This document shows, one piece after another, positions 50,388 to 59,295 of a DNA stretch of 64,000 nt. Source of the stretch: an uncultured Bacteroidota bacterium. GTDB lineage: Bacteria; Bacteroidota; Bacteroidia; Bacteroidales; P3. Location of the stretch: assembly GCA_902762805.1 (NCBI GenBank), contig CACWPQ010000005.1, positions 28,937-92,936 of the forward strand. Direction: 5' to 3'. The translations under genes were made by a program, and so were the position numbers. Numbering within the stretch: position 1 is the first letter of the stretch; each line of letters begins with the position of its first letter. Below the pieces are notes generated by a model, which did no database searches, was not told the DNA's origin, and saw only the letters and a program-made list of their open reading frames with translations.

Positions 50388-51350
50388 CTACCAGAGGCTT
50401 CCGCCATCTCCGTAGTCGCTCGCACCAATAGTATTGTCATCGCTGGAATACAGTTGCATCGGAGCCTTGTAGCTCTTCCCTGGCTCGAACCCGACTGTGT
50501 TGGTTGTTCGTTGGGTGAACACCGTGGTCTCTGTGGCAGTGCTGGTTGCACGGGCATAAACAGATACGGTGATATGTGATCTACTCGATGCTGGGTATAC
50601 CGGAATGAGTTGACTCTTGTTGTTCGCCGCTTCTCCTACATGAAGGACCACCGAACGACTGTTTTGCTGGCCGACGTCAATGCCATTAGTCCTAACCGAG
50701 CGGTCGTTTTTTTGGACTGCTATATTTGCCGTGCCGCTCAGGCTGTACCTATCCGAGGAGACCACAATGGAGTCTATGAACCAAGCGCTGTTGGTCTCGG
50801 AATGGATATAGTTGGTAAACTTTACATCAATGTAGGCTGCGGCGTGTTTGAACAAGAGACTGGTCCTCGCAGAGGAGCTGCTGTGCGGTGCTATGGCAAC
50901 CAGCGGAGCATTGATCCTGTAGCCACCAGTGACCGAGGTTCGGGTTATGGTGCGGGGATATACTACGTTTCGAATTTGAACATAGTAGTCCGAGGAAGTG
51001 TACTTGACCCGGGTGTCATCGCTGTAGAATCCTTCAGACAAGGCACAATAGAATAGACCGGCGGGCACCTGGCCGACAGAACCGTATAAAACGAAGTAGT
51101 TACCTCTTGGCGACATTTGGCAAATCGAGCCATTGACCCAAATCTTGTCGCCGTCTTGAAAACTGAAATTATTATTATTGTTATAGGAATAGGAAATCTT
51201 GCTGCCGTTGGCCTCGACAGGATCTTCCACCGAGACGGTGAATCGGCTGGCATCGTCGGGGTCTACGGTGGGCTGCTCCTTGGCGCAGGCGGTCAGCAGC
51301 AGGGTGGTCGCCAAAGCGGCGAACCCGAGGGTATGAATGATTCTGTTCAT
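50388..51350 (-). CDS. fimbrillin-like lipoprotein 3
   Basis: A 320-residue lipoprotein (lipobox LLTAC, Cys about 22). Core motif: APLVAIAPH then LLFKHAAAYIDVKFTN then DSIVVSSDRYSLSG. It ends in DGGSLW. The family assignment rests on the shared core with its three neighbours; function as a pilin or fibre subunit is inferred from the FimA/Mfa superfamily. Confidence 0.82.
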   Translation of the reverse strand: MNRIIHTLGFAALATTLLLTACAKEQPTVDPDDASRFTVSVEDPVEANGSKISYSYNNNNNFSFQDGDKIWVNGSICQMSPRGNYFVLYGSVGQVPAGLFYCALSEGFYSDDTRVKYTSSDYYVQIRNVVYPRTITRTSVTGGYRINAPLVAIAPHSSSSARTSLLFKHAAAYIDVKFTNYIHSETNSAWFIDSIVVSSDRYSLSGTANIAVQKNDRSVRTNGIDVGQQNSRSVVLHVGEAANNKSQLIPVYPASSRSHITVSVYARATSTATETTVFTQRTTNTVGFEPGKSYKAPMQLYSSDDNTIGASDYGDGGSLW

Positions 51351-51388
51351 TACTGTCCTGTTTTATTGTGGTTTGTTTTATTTATAGG

Positions 51389-52417
51389 TTACCAAAGGTC
51401 GCTGCCTGTTCCTAGTCCGGGAATGCCGGCGGCACCATCATCCAGGAAATCTTTTCTCAACTTGAACGGAAGATTGATACGGCTGCCAGCCTGGAAGGAA
51501 TAATCTCTGTGTTCTCCGTAGATGGTGCAGACGTACCTTTGATGGTATCTGTAGTCTCTGGCATAGACTGTTACGCAAGGGACACCGGTTATCTGCCCTA
51601 CTGGGGCAACAAGAATGGGGATGGACACACTAGTGTTGCTGCCCACGTTACTAATGATAGAACCCCAGCCTCGGGGCGGCCCAACAGTTACCCTGTCGCT
51701 AGACGCGCTGTCGACCCAGTCCATGCGAATGTTAGCCACTCGGCTGCCGGCAGGTTGGGTTTTGTCCAGCGTGAGGATGCCAGGGCCTGCCAGCGGTTTT
51801 CGATCGTTGAGCATATTGACCATAAATACTACAGAGTCGATGGTAATTGCGTTTGAGTTGAGGTTTTCCAGATGGATGGTTACTTCGGTGGAGAGGTGCT
51901 CGAAGACCAAGGCGCTTGCTGCGCTGTCGGCCATGGCCACCAGCGGGAGCTCGCGGCAGGAGAAGCCTCTTTGTGTATTGCCACCCACATTGACCGAAGA
52001 GCCATTTATGGAGTAGCGCGAGGGGTAGACGATGGTGGTTTGGACCAGGTCGTCGTCGAAGGTGAACTGGTTCTGGACCAGTTCGTCGCTGCCCAGCAGG
52101 GTGGTGGGGAAGAAAGCGTAGAAGTGGTGGTTGTTCGAGGGGACGTTGTCGACGTACGTCAGCAAAGCCCTGCCGGTGTTGGTGACTTGTATGCGTTTTT
52201 TGTCGCCGTTGATCCACACGGAGTCTGTATTTTGCCAGTAGGTCTTGAGCCCGGAGATCAGGGCTTTGGATCCGCCCGGCTCCTCGGCCACGTCGAGGGC
52301 GAAGGTCTTGAAGTGGCCGTTGGCGTCAGCCGGCCGGTTGTCGGCCTCTTTCACGCAGGAGGCCAGGGGCAGCAGCAGGGCCGCTGCCATCGCAAGTGCT
52401 ATTGTTCGGTGTTTCAT
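51389..52417 (-). CDS. fimbrillin-like lipoprotein 2
   Basis: A 342-residue lipoprotein (lipobox LPLASC). Core motif: ELPLVAMAD then LVFEHLSTEVTIHLEN then DSVVFMVNML. It ends in GTGSDLW. ATG 52417 begins the signal peptide; upstream codons in the same frame belong to the gap after the first paralogue. Confidence 0.82.
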   Translation of the reverse strand: MKHRTIALAMAAALLLPLASCVKEADNRPADANGHFKTFALDVAEEPGGSKALISGLKTYWQNTDSVWINGDKKRIQVTNTGRALLTYVDNVPSNNHHFYAFFPTTLLGSDELVQNQFTFDDDLVQTTIVYPSRYSINGSSVNVGGNTQRGFSCRELPLVAMADSAASALVFEHLSTEVTIHLENLNSNAITIDSVVFMVNMLNDRKPLAGPGILTLDKTQPAGSRVANIRMDWVDSASSDRVTVGPPRGWGSIISNVGSNTSVSIPILVAPVGQITGVPCVTVYARDYRYHQRYVCTIYGEHRDYSFQAGSRINLPFKLRKDFLDDGAAGIPGLGTGSDLW

Positions 52418-52448
52418 AAGGATTGTCGTTGTTTTTAGTTTGAAAGGG

Positions 52449-53525
52449 TTAGTAGTTCCAGACCGAGCCGCCTTCGGTGCGGTCGTTGGTGGAGATGAGT
52501 CCGGTGCCGTTGGCATAGAGGTTGACAGAGCCGGTCAGCTCCTGGTTCAGATCGATGGTGGCGTTGATTTGCATATTGCGCACGATGTCGCGGTTGAGGG
52601 TGGCGGTGCGCTCCAGTATGAGGGGGGAGGTCTCGGTGGTGCCGGGCTTTGTCAGGGTGCAGTAGAAGGTGAAGTAGAGTGTGGACGGGGCCTTCACCGG
52701 CGGGATGGGTATGGCGAAAGGAATCCAATCGGTGGAGTAGGAAAAGTCCTTTTTGTAAGGGATGACGGAAACGCTGCGCCTGCTATCCTCCGTGGTTTCC
52801 GGCACGTCGGGGATGGTGACGGAGCAGTCGGCATTGAGGCGCACCTCGCGCCATCCGTTGAGGGGATAGCGGTCGCTGGTGACGCAGACGGAGTCGAGGC
52901 GCGCTTCGTAGAGTTTGTAGGTGTTGTCGTTTGTGTCGAGGAAGATCATGTTGTTGCGGCACTTCAACATGATGGCCGCGCTGAGGTGCTGGAAGACCAC
53001 CGTCTCGCTCTGCACGCTCTCCGAGGTGTAGACTTGGTTGTAGGGCTTGGAAATTGACACAAGCGGAATACCGTAGCTCTCGTTGGTGCTGCGATCGTAT
53101 TCGTACACCCGGCTATACCAAACATTTATGGGGTAGCCTTGGGGATAGAGGTCCAGGCGGTAGAACTGGGGGTCCCAGTCGTCGTAATCTGTGAAACTTT
53201 CTTTGAACTCATAAACAAAGCCTATCATATAGTCATCTTCGGGGATGAGGATGTCCTCGTCAATCGTTATAGGCGCTCCCCAATGCCCAGCAGTCAGTGT
53301 GGTTGCTATACCATTGAAGGAAAGCTCGTCGTAATCTGGGTTTAGATAGGTGTATCCGTTCTCATCCATCCAGACCTTGGCGCCCGAGGCGTGGTTTTCC
53401 ATCACGATGTAGGGGCGGCGGTAGCCCTCTTTGCGGGGCTCGCGTTCAGGCTTGCCCGGCTCCTTGCCGCACGAGGCCAGCAGGAGCAGGCCTGCCAGCG
53501 GGAATAAGATTCTCTTTTTGTCCAT
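52449..53525 (-). CDS. fimbrillin-like lipoprotein 1
   Basis: A 358-residue lipoprotein (lipobox LLASC, Cys about 19). Core motif: GIPLVSISKPYN then VVFQHLSAAIMLKCRN then DSVCVTSDRYPLNG. It ends in EGGSVWNY. First full-length subunit gene after the small leading ORF. Confidence 0.82.
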   Translation of the reverse strand: MDKKRILFPLAGLLLLASCGKEPGKPEREPRKEGYRRPYIVMENHASGAKVWMDENGYTYLNPDYDELSFNGIATTLTAGHWGAPITIDEDILIPEDDYMIGFVYEFKESFTDYDDWDPQFYRLDLYPQGYPINVWYSRVYEYDRSTNESYGIPLVSISKPYNQVYTSESVQSETVVFQHLSAAIMLKCRNNMIFLDTNDNTYKLYEARLDSVCVTSDRYPLNGWREVRLNADCSVTIPDVPETTEDSRRSVSVIPYKKDFSYSTDWIPFAIPIPPVKAPSTLYFTFYCTLTKPGTTETSPLILERTATLNRDIVRNMQINATIDLNQELTGSVNLYANGTGLISTNDRTEGGSVWNY

Positions 53526-53578
53526 CTTTGGGTTTTTTGATGCTTAATTCATAATTTATATAACTCGCAATGTTCCGT

Positions 53579-53779
53579 CTACCAGCTCCAGACATCGGAA
53601 GCGTTGAATTGGTCGCGCTGCTCCGAGATGCGGGCGTTGTCCTGCCCGCCGCCCTCCTCCAGGAATTCAAAGATGCGGGCACGATCACCCGAGCCGGCGA
53701 ATCCGCGTTCGGTACGGAAGCTGACCGCCGTCAGGCGCGGCGCTTCGTAGCGTTGTTTCTCGTTGTCGTTTTGTTTCAT
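53579..53779 (-). CDS. small leading protein of fimbrillin-like operon
   Basis: A 66-residue protein without signal peptide (MKQNDNEKQRYEAPRL). Small YEAP-containing ORFs often precede surface lipoprotein genes in Bacteroidota. Its last residues, ASDVWSW, echo the C-termini of the three smaller downstream lipoproteins (GGSLW, GSDLW, GGSVWNY). Function unknown. Confidence 0.65.
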   Translation of the reverse strand: MKQNDNEKQRYEAPRLTAVSFRTERGFAGSGDRARIFEFLEEGGGQDNARISEQRDQFNASDVWSW

Positions 53780-53953
53780 GCGTTGTGTGTTTTAAGTTAT
53801 TAATTATTTATGAATCATTAATTTTTGTCTACACGGCAAAACCGCCCCCGCCCCGCTGCATTGCAGGGGGAAGGGGATTGGGAAATAAAATAGTTCGGAA
53901 AGAGGACGATAAAGCCCCACCAGGCGGAAATTCCAACTGGGATTAGCGTCGCA

Positions 53954-53966
53954 GGGGGGGGGGGGG
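53954..53966. repeat. 13-G homopolymer
   Basis: A run of thirteen G on the plus strand (C13 in the transcript), between the -7 element at 54021 and the first ATG at 53779. Homopolymers of this length are prone to slippage. The neighbourhood 53800-53950 holds no other gene. Confidence 0.95.
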
Positions 53967-54020
53967 TACTCTCCTCATTATCAGTATGTTATGTGTATTG
54001 CCTATCGTGGCAACCTAGTG

Positions 54021-54029
54021 GCAAAGATA
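54021..54029 (-). promoter_or_regulatory. -7 element for fimbrillin-like operon
   Basis: The minus strand reads TATCTTTGC, consensus TAnnTTTG. It implies a leader of about 240 nt containing the C13 tract. No clear -33 TTG. Confidence 0.55.
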
Positions 54030-54059
54030 CGGATTTTTTTTAAATTGCCGGATTTTTTT

Positions 54060-55589
54060 TTACATTTCTTTCTTTTCGCTGTATACATCGAGCGCCACCA
54101 CCGCGGCCGTGAAGGCCCAGAAGGGGACGGAAAGCTTGTCGGTATCGAGAAAGTTGTTGAACACGCCGTGGACATAGTAGGTCAGCAGCGAGAGCGTGAA
54201 CGCCAGCGCCATACGCCCCACGGCGGGGTCTTTGGCCGTGCGGTAGACGCGCACGCCGGTAACGAAGGTGGTCAGGAAGAGCGCCGCCACCAGCAGTGTG
54301 CCGGGCACGCCCTGCTCGGTCAGCGGGCCTATGTATTCGCTGTGCGCGTTGCCCAGGTCGCCGGCGTTGGTGCTGATGGTGCTGAGCTGGTAGGAGCGCT
54401 GGTAGCTGGCGTAGAGGAACTGGTAGGTGCCCGGACCGGTGCCGGTTACGGGGCGCTCGCCCCACATGCGCAGCGCCGCCGCCCAGCGGTTGAGGCGCTC
54501 GAGGTTGGAGGCGTCGGTCGAGATGTTGGAGATGCTCTTCACCTGGTCGGCCAGGGTGTAGGAGGAGTCCTGCGTGTTTTTCTCCAGGCGGTAGAGCACG
54601 TCGCCCTGGTAGGCGAAAAAGCCGCCCACCCCCAGCGCGAAGAGCAGGATCATCCACTTGACTTTCATGCCCATACGGATCAGTACATAGACCCCGATGG
54701 CGCCCACCACGCTGATCCAGGCCGCGCGGCAGTAGGAGAAGAACAGGCCCGTGCAGAGCAGCGCCAGAAGGGTGAGTGCCAATACGGAGTGAAAGGGAGA
54801 GAAAGGGAGTGAAGGGGAGTGAGAGGACAAATGTTCACGAGTTTTGGTCGACGAAACTATCGTCCTTTCACTCCCTTTCACTCCATTCTCACTCCCTCTC
54901 ACTCCCCCCAGCACAAAGTACACCGCCGCCGGCAGCATCAGCGCGATGGCGCAGCCGTAGGCCGTGTGGTCGTTGTAGAAGGGCTTCATCACGCGGTGCA
55001 GGGTTTGAAGGTCGCTGAAGTTGCCCAGCGTCTTCGAGGTGGCAATCAGTATCACCACGCCCAGCCCGATGGCGTAGGCCCAGAAGAACTGGCGGATGCG
55101 CCGCCGCTGGCGGAAGATCTGTGCCGAGGCGTAGAAGAACGGCAGCACGAACCAGAGGCGCGCCAGGGTGTACTTGACCGACACCCACGGCAGTTCCGAG
55201 GTGGCCGAGGTGACGGCCATCCACGCCAGCGAGGCGGTGAGCAGCAGCGTTACGGGGTGCCGCAGCAGGCGCCGGTCGTAGTCGCGCTCGGCCAGCACGC
55301 GGAAGATGAACACGGCCGAGAAGAGAATCATCATCGGCTCCACCGGCATCGACAGCTCCATGCCCGGCAGCAGGGCCATATTGATGGCGAAGGGCGTCAG
55401 CAGGGCCATGCAGAGCAGCGCCGTCTCGAGGCGCATCACCACCAGCCACACCGCCAGCAGCGCCGCCGGCACCAGGGCCACCATGGCGTTGCCCCTGTAC
55501 CACAGGGCGAACGCCTCGGCCGCGATGAAGGCCAGCGTAACGGCCAGGGCCGTCAGCAGCCGTGCATGGCTAGTGAACCATCCGCGCAA
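54060..55589 (-). CDS. O-antigen ligase/polymerase family membrane protein
   Basis: A 509-residue polytopic protein with about 12 helices. The Wzy/WaaL region contains AWISVVGAIGVYVLI, then a large periplasmic loop (VTGTGPGTYQF, NAGDLGNAHSEYIGPL). It joins or polymerises surface polysaccharide at the periplasmic face. Residues about 229-268 are a decamer-element insert (GVKGSERTIV, SLPFSPFHS) in a loop between helices. It follows the Wzz gene by 4 nt. Confidence 0.9.
   Translation of the reverse strand: MRGWFTSHARLLTALAVTLAFIAAEAFALWYRGNAMVALVPAALLAVWLVVMRLETALLCMALLTPFAINMALLPGMELSMPVEPMMILFSAVFIFRVLAERDYDRRLLRHPVTLLLTASLAWMAVTSATSELPWVSVKYTLARLWFVLPFFYASAQIFRQRRRIRQFFWAYAIGLGVVILIATSKTLGNFSDLQTLHRVMKPFYNDHTAYGCAIALMLPAAVYFVLGGVRGSENGVKGSERTIVSSTKTREHLSSHSPSLPFSPFHSVLALTLLALLCTGLFFSYCRAAWISVVGAIGVYVLIRMGMKVKWMILLFALGVGGFFAYQGDVLYRLEKNTQDSSYTLADQVKSISNISTDASNLERLNRWAAALRMWGERPVTGTGPGTYQFLYASYQRSYQLSTISTNAGDLGNAHSEYIGPLTEQGVPGTLLVAALFLTTFVTGVRVYRTAKDPAVGRMALAFTLSLLTYYVHGVFNNFLDTDKLSVPFWAFTAAVVALDVYSEKKEM
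54786..54905. repeat. decamer composite element in O-antigen ligase gene
   Basis: Left arm of GGAGTGAAAG-type units, centre GAGAGGACAAATGTT then a variable 18-nt part and AAACTATCGTCC, right arm of CTTTCACTCC-type units. Same build as 28750-28862. Confidence 0.92.
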
Positions 55590-55593
55590 GGGG

Positions 55594-56448
55594 CTAGTCC
55601 TCCTTTTTGACGAAAAGCAGCAGGGCGAAGATGCACACCACCACCGCGCCCAGCATGCCGCCCAGCATGATGAGCAGCCGCTTGGGGTAGGCTTTCTTGT
55701 CGGCCGGGGTGGCGGTGTCGACGCTGTATTTGTAGCTGACCGTCAGCCCCTTGTCCACCGTGGTCTGCGTCGAGCGGGTCTGCAGGTCGGCCAGTTGCTC
55801 GCACTTGTCGGCAATCAGCTTGGTGCGCCAGGGGGTGGCCGGCAGCTGCGACAGCGAGTCAATCTCGCGCTCCATCGCGGTGCAGACCTCCACCATCACC
55901 TCGGCGGCCGACTCGGCGCGGTCGCTGTGTATGTCGTGGCAGAGCGTGTCGTACATCGCGGCGATGTAGTTGGCTATGTCCGCCGCCCACTGCGCATCCT
56001 GGTCCAGGACGCCGATTTCGACCCCGAGGAAGTCGGTGCGGCGCACCGTGATGTTGCTCTTGTACTGCACGTCCAGCTTGTGCTGCCGGTGCTGGTGGTC
56101 GGCCGGGATGCCGTAGTGCTCCATCAGGTTGAAGTGTTCGCACACAGCCTGCTGCATGCGCTTCGAGCTCAGTATCTGGATGGCGTACTCGCAGTCGCGC
56201 TCGATGCCGTAGTCCATGAAGTCGAGGCTGTAGTGGTAGCCCATGATGGCCTTCGAGAGGCGGTTCGAGTTGGTGGGGAAAATGACGGCCGACGACTTGT
56301 AGAGCGGCTTGATGAGGAAGGCCGCCACCGTCGAGGCCGCCAGCGCCACCACGGCCACCGCCGTCAGCAGCTTCCACCAGCGGCGGAAGAAACGCACCGT
56401 GGCGGCGTGGTCGTAGGCATTGCTCAGCGAAGTGTTCTGTTCTTGCAT
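55594..56448 (-). CDS. Wzz-type chain length determinant protein
   Basis: A 284-residue inner-membrane protein with an N-terminal helix (about 27-48), a periplasmic coiled-coil region and a C-terminal helix (about 258-280) preceded by KKAYPKRLLIMLGG, as in Wzz/polysaccharide co-polymerases. It sets polysaccharide chain length together with the ligase/polymerase encoded next. Confidence 0.9.
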   Translation of the reverse strand: MQEQNTSLSNAYDHAATVRFFRRWWKLLTAVAVVALAASTVAAFLIKPLYKSSAVIFPTNSNRLSKAIMGYHYSLDFMDYGIERDCEYAIQILSSKRMQQAVCEHFNLMEHYGIPADHQHRQHKLDVQYKSNITVRRTDFLGVEIGVLDQDAQWAADIANYIAAMYDTLCHDIHSDRAESAAEVMVEVCTAMEREIDSLSQLPATPWRTKLIADKCEQLADLQTRSTQTTVDKGLTVSYKYSVDTATPADKKAYPKRLLIMLGGMLGAVVVCIFALLLFVKKED

Positions 56449-56564
56449 CTTTCAGTCTGTTTTAATGGTCAAAAAGCATCCCTATAACGTCTCCGTGCCT
56501 CGTTTAGTATACCTCCTCCAAAGTTTTTTATTTATAGTTTCGATAATCAAGGAGAAAATCTTCA

Positions 56565-56712
56565 ACAAGCGGCGTGGATTTTCTGGAAAAAAAAGTCACC
56601 AAAAACCCGAAAAACGCCCCAAAATCGCCAGATTGCAACTGGCTGATAATAAGTGGATAAGAGGTATCCTCTTCTTCTCCCCTTTTTATCCTCTTTTTCC
56701 TCTCCTGCATAT
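56565..56712 (-). repeat. dispersed intergenic repeat, GAGAGGAAGAAGAGG family, copy 3
   Basis: On the minus strand: GAGAGGAAAAAGAGGAT, GAGAAGAAGAGGATACC, TTATTATCA, GTTGCAA and spaced T runs, in the same order as the copies at 16325 and 27700. The rest of 56449-56850 shows no gene. Confidence 0.75.
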
Positions 56713-56857
56713 CGTCGGGTGGATGGGTGGGGAGGGACTATAAAGCGGAAGCGCCTGAACGGCGCATTGGCTCCGTAGGCGCTTTTGGTTGAAAACAGTA
56801 TTCAGTATAGATGCGGATGGCCGTAGTTGCCCTAAAAACCGACTGAAAGGGGGGGGG

Positions 56858-57311
56858 CTACAGGCTGAGGGCTTCTGCGGCGTAGAGGGGGTAGTTGGTC
56901 ATCCAGCTTTGCTCGCGGAAGGGGGACATGGAGAGACGTATGCCGTGCAGGCCCTCGTTGGCTTCCACGAACAGGCGGAGGCTTTTGGACTGCAGGTTGT
57001 CTTCGGCATTCACCTCGATGGGCGTGACCTTGTCGCCCTGCTGCACAAGGAAGTCGATTTCGCCACGCGAATTGTCGGCCGACCAGTAGTAGATGCGGTT
57101 TTCGTCGGCAAGCCGCAGTTGCTGGAACGCGTATTGCTCGGCCAGTGCGCCTTTCCTGCATGTCGCGGGTGTCCGCGAAAGCCTGCACCACCTCGGGCAT
57201 GCCGCCGACGAAGTAGTACTGCCGCAGCAGGTCTCCCAGTTGTGTGGCGTAGGGCGCGAGGGCCTCCCATTGCCCGTGGCGGATGGCCTGCACAAACTGC
57301 CCCTTCCCCAT
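56858..57311 (-). pseudogene. DUF4143 remnant of an AAA-ATPase gene
   Basis: Two pieces in different frames. 57311 to about 57150 encodes WEALAPYATQLGDLLRQYYFVGGMPEVVQAF; then, in another frame down to 56858, KGALAEQYAFQQL and GEIDFLVQQGDKVTPIEV. In intact relatives these are separated by about 150 residues and preceded by an ATPase domain. The gene is thus truncated, internally deleted and frameshifted. A 9-G run (56849-56857) abuts the stop. Confidence 0.85.
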
Positions 57312-57383
57312 GGCATCTGAAAAGTGTAATCGGGTGTCAAAAACTGCGACTGAAAAGTGTAGTGCGAGGGGTGGGGGAGGGGG

Positions 57384-57977
57384 TTATTGGGCGGAGTGGA
57401 AGACGACGGTGAGGTTGCCGACGAAGAGTTTGACGGCGATGGCGAGGAGGATGACGCCGAAGAATTTGCGCAGGACGAAGACAATCTCGCCGCCGAGGAC
57501 GCGCTGCAGCTTGGGCAGGAAGGCGAGGACGAGGTAGTCGAGGACGATGTTGAGCAAGAGGCCGAGGAGGATGTTGATGGTGGCGTACTCGGCGCGGAGC
57601 GAGAGGAGTGCGGTCAGTGCGCCGGGGCCGGCGATGAGCGGGAAGGCGACGGGGACGATGCTGGCGCCGGAGCCTACGCTTTCGTTCTTGATGAATTCGC
57701 GGCCCATGATCATTTCCAGCGCCAGGAGGAAGAGGACCACGGCGCCGGCCACGGCGAAGGCGGCGATGTCGATGGAGAAGAGTCGCAGCAGTCCCTCGCC
57801 GGCGAAGTAGAAGGCGATGAAGAGGCCGAGGGCCACGGCGGTGGCTTTCAGGGGTTTGATGTGTTTGCCTTGCTCTTCCATGCCGATGAAGATGGGGATG
57901 GAGCCGGTGATGTCGATGATGGCGAACATCACGATGAAGGCGCTGAGGATTTCGACGAAGTTGATCTGGGTGAGCAT
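57384..57977 (-). CDS. MarC family integral membrane protein
   Basis: A 197-residue protein with six helices; motifs FAIIDITGSIPIFIG and PVAFPLIAGPGALTALLSL define the MarC/UPF0056 family. Function unknown; the name does not imply drug resistance. A -7 element lies upstream at 58044. Confidence 0.92.
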   Translation of the reverse strand: MLTQINFVEILSAFIVMFAIIDITGSIPIFIGMEEQGKHIKPLKATAVALGLFIAFYFAGEGLLRLFSIDIAAFAVAGAVVLFLLALEMIMGREFIKNESVGSGASIVPVAFPLIAGPGALTALLSLRAEYATINILLGLLLNIVLDYLVLAFLPKLQRVLGGEIVFVLRKFFGVILLAIAVKLFVGNLTVVFHSAQ

Positions 57978-58043
57978 GGGTGGTAGTGTTTAACGTGTTG
58001 GTTTGTACTGTGATACGGTGGTTGCGGGGTGCAAATCGGGTTT

Positions 58044-58052
58044 GCAAAGATA
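58044..58052 (-). promoter_or_regulatory. -7 element for marC-like gene
   Basis: The minus strand reads TATCTTTGC, matching TAnnTTTG, 67 nt before the ATG. Confidence 0.6.
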
Positions 58053-58084
58053 CGTTTTTTTTCTCGTATGTGAGTTTTTTTTGC

Positions 58085-58092
58085 TACTTTTG
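58085..58092 (+). promoter_or_regulatory. -7 element for alcohol dehydrogenase gene
   Basis: TACTTTTG, matching TAnnTTTG, followed by C and 37 nt before the ATG. Back to back with the marC promoter. Confidence 0.65.
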
Positions 58093-58128
58093 CAGTCTAA
58101 AACGTATCAACATAAAAACGACAATATC

Positions 58129-59295
58129 ATGCAAGGGAATTTCACCTACCACAATCCGACCAAGTTGCACTTCGGCGAAGAGGCGATGAAGCACCTGGCC
58201 GGCGAGTTGAAGAACTACGGGCCCACCGTGATGCTCAGCTACGGCGGCGGCTCAATCAAGAGGAACGGCATCTACGACGCCGTGATGGCCGCCTTGAAGG
58301 AGGCTGGCAAGACGGTGGTCGAGGACGCGGGCGTTATGCCCAACCCGACCTATGAGAAGGTGCAGGGGGGATGCGCGCTGGTGCGCGACCACAAGGTGGA
58401 CCTCATCCTGGCCGTGGGCGGCGGGAGCACCATCGACTATGCCAAGGCCGTGAGCGCCAGCGCCTACTGTGAGGAGGACGCTTGGGAGAAATACTGGGTG
58501 AAGCAGGGCTGGCCCTCGTGTCAGGTGGTGCCCATCGGCAGTGTGCTCACCATGGTGGGCACCGGCAGCGAAATGAACGGCGGCAGCGTGATCACCAACC
58601 GCAAGGCCGGATTCAAGCTGGGCAAGGTGTTCGGGCCGGACCTCTATCCGAAGTTCACCATACTGAACCCGCGGTTCACGATGACGGTGCCGCAATACCA
58701 GATGGTGGCGGGCTTTTTCGACATCATGAGCCACCTGATGGAGCAGTACTTCGCGGGCAAGGCCGACTGCACGACGGACTACCTGATCGAGGGGCTGATG
58801 CGCTCGCTGGTGCACAGCAGCCGCATCGCTGCCAAGAACCCGCAGGACTACGAGGCGCGGGCCAACATCATGTGGACCGCCACCTGGGCGCTGAACACGC
58901 TGCTCAAGATGGGCAAGGGCGGCGACTGGGAGGTGCACCAAATAGGGCACGCCATAGGCCTGGTGACCGACGCCACGCACGGCATGACGCTGGCTGCGGT
59001 GAGCCTGCCGTACTACCGCCACGTGATGCGCGACGGGCTGCACCAGTTCAAGCGTTTCGCGCTGAATGTGTGGGGCGTGCGCCCCGAGGGCAAGAGCGAC
59101 GAGCAGGTGGCCACCGAGGGTCTGCAGTGCCTCGAGGCGTGGATGAAAGAGATTGGCCTCGTGATGCACTCGAAGGAGCTGGGCGTCACGGAGGCGAACC
59201 TACAACGTGTGGCCGACGCGGCGCTCATCCTGCCGGTGGGCTACCGCACCCTGACGCGCGAGGAGGTGGTGGAGATACTCACCGAGAGCCTGTAG
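58129..59295 (+). CDS. iron-containing alcohol dehydrogenase, YqhD/BdhA-like
   Basis: A 388-residue group III alcohol dehydrogenase, probably NADPH-dependent aldehyde reduction. It has the cofactor site VGGGSTIDYAKAV and metal-site region VHQIGHAIGLVTDATHGMTLAAV with conserved His residues. ATG 58129 is chosen for the family start (MQGNFTYHNPTKLHFG). It runs 17 bp into the convergent helicase gene. Confidence 0.95.
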   Translation: MQGNFTYHNPTKLHFGEEAMKHLAGELKNYGPTVMLSYGGGSIKRNGIYDAVMAALKEAGKTVVEDAGVMPNPTYEKVQGGCALVRDHKVDLILAVGGGSTIDYAKAVSASAYCEEDAWEKYWVKQGWPSCQVVPIGSVLTMVGTGSEMNGGSVITNRKAGFKLGKVFGPDLYPKFTILNPRFTMTVPQYQMVAGFFDIMSHLMEQYFAGKADCTTDYLIEGLMRSLVHSSRIAAKNPQDYEARANIMWTATWALNTLLKMGKGGDWEVHQIGHAIGLVTDATHGMTLAAVSLPYYRHVMRDGLHQFKRFALNVWGVRPEGKSDEQVATEGLQCLEAWMKEIGLVMHSKELGVTEANLQRVADAALILPVGYRTLTREEVVEILTESL

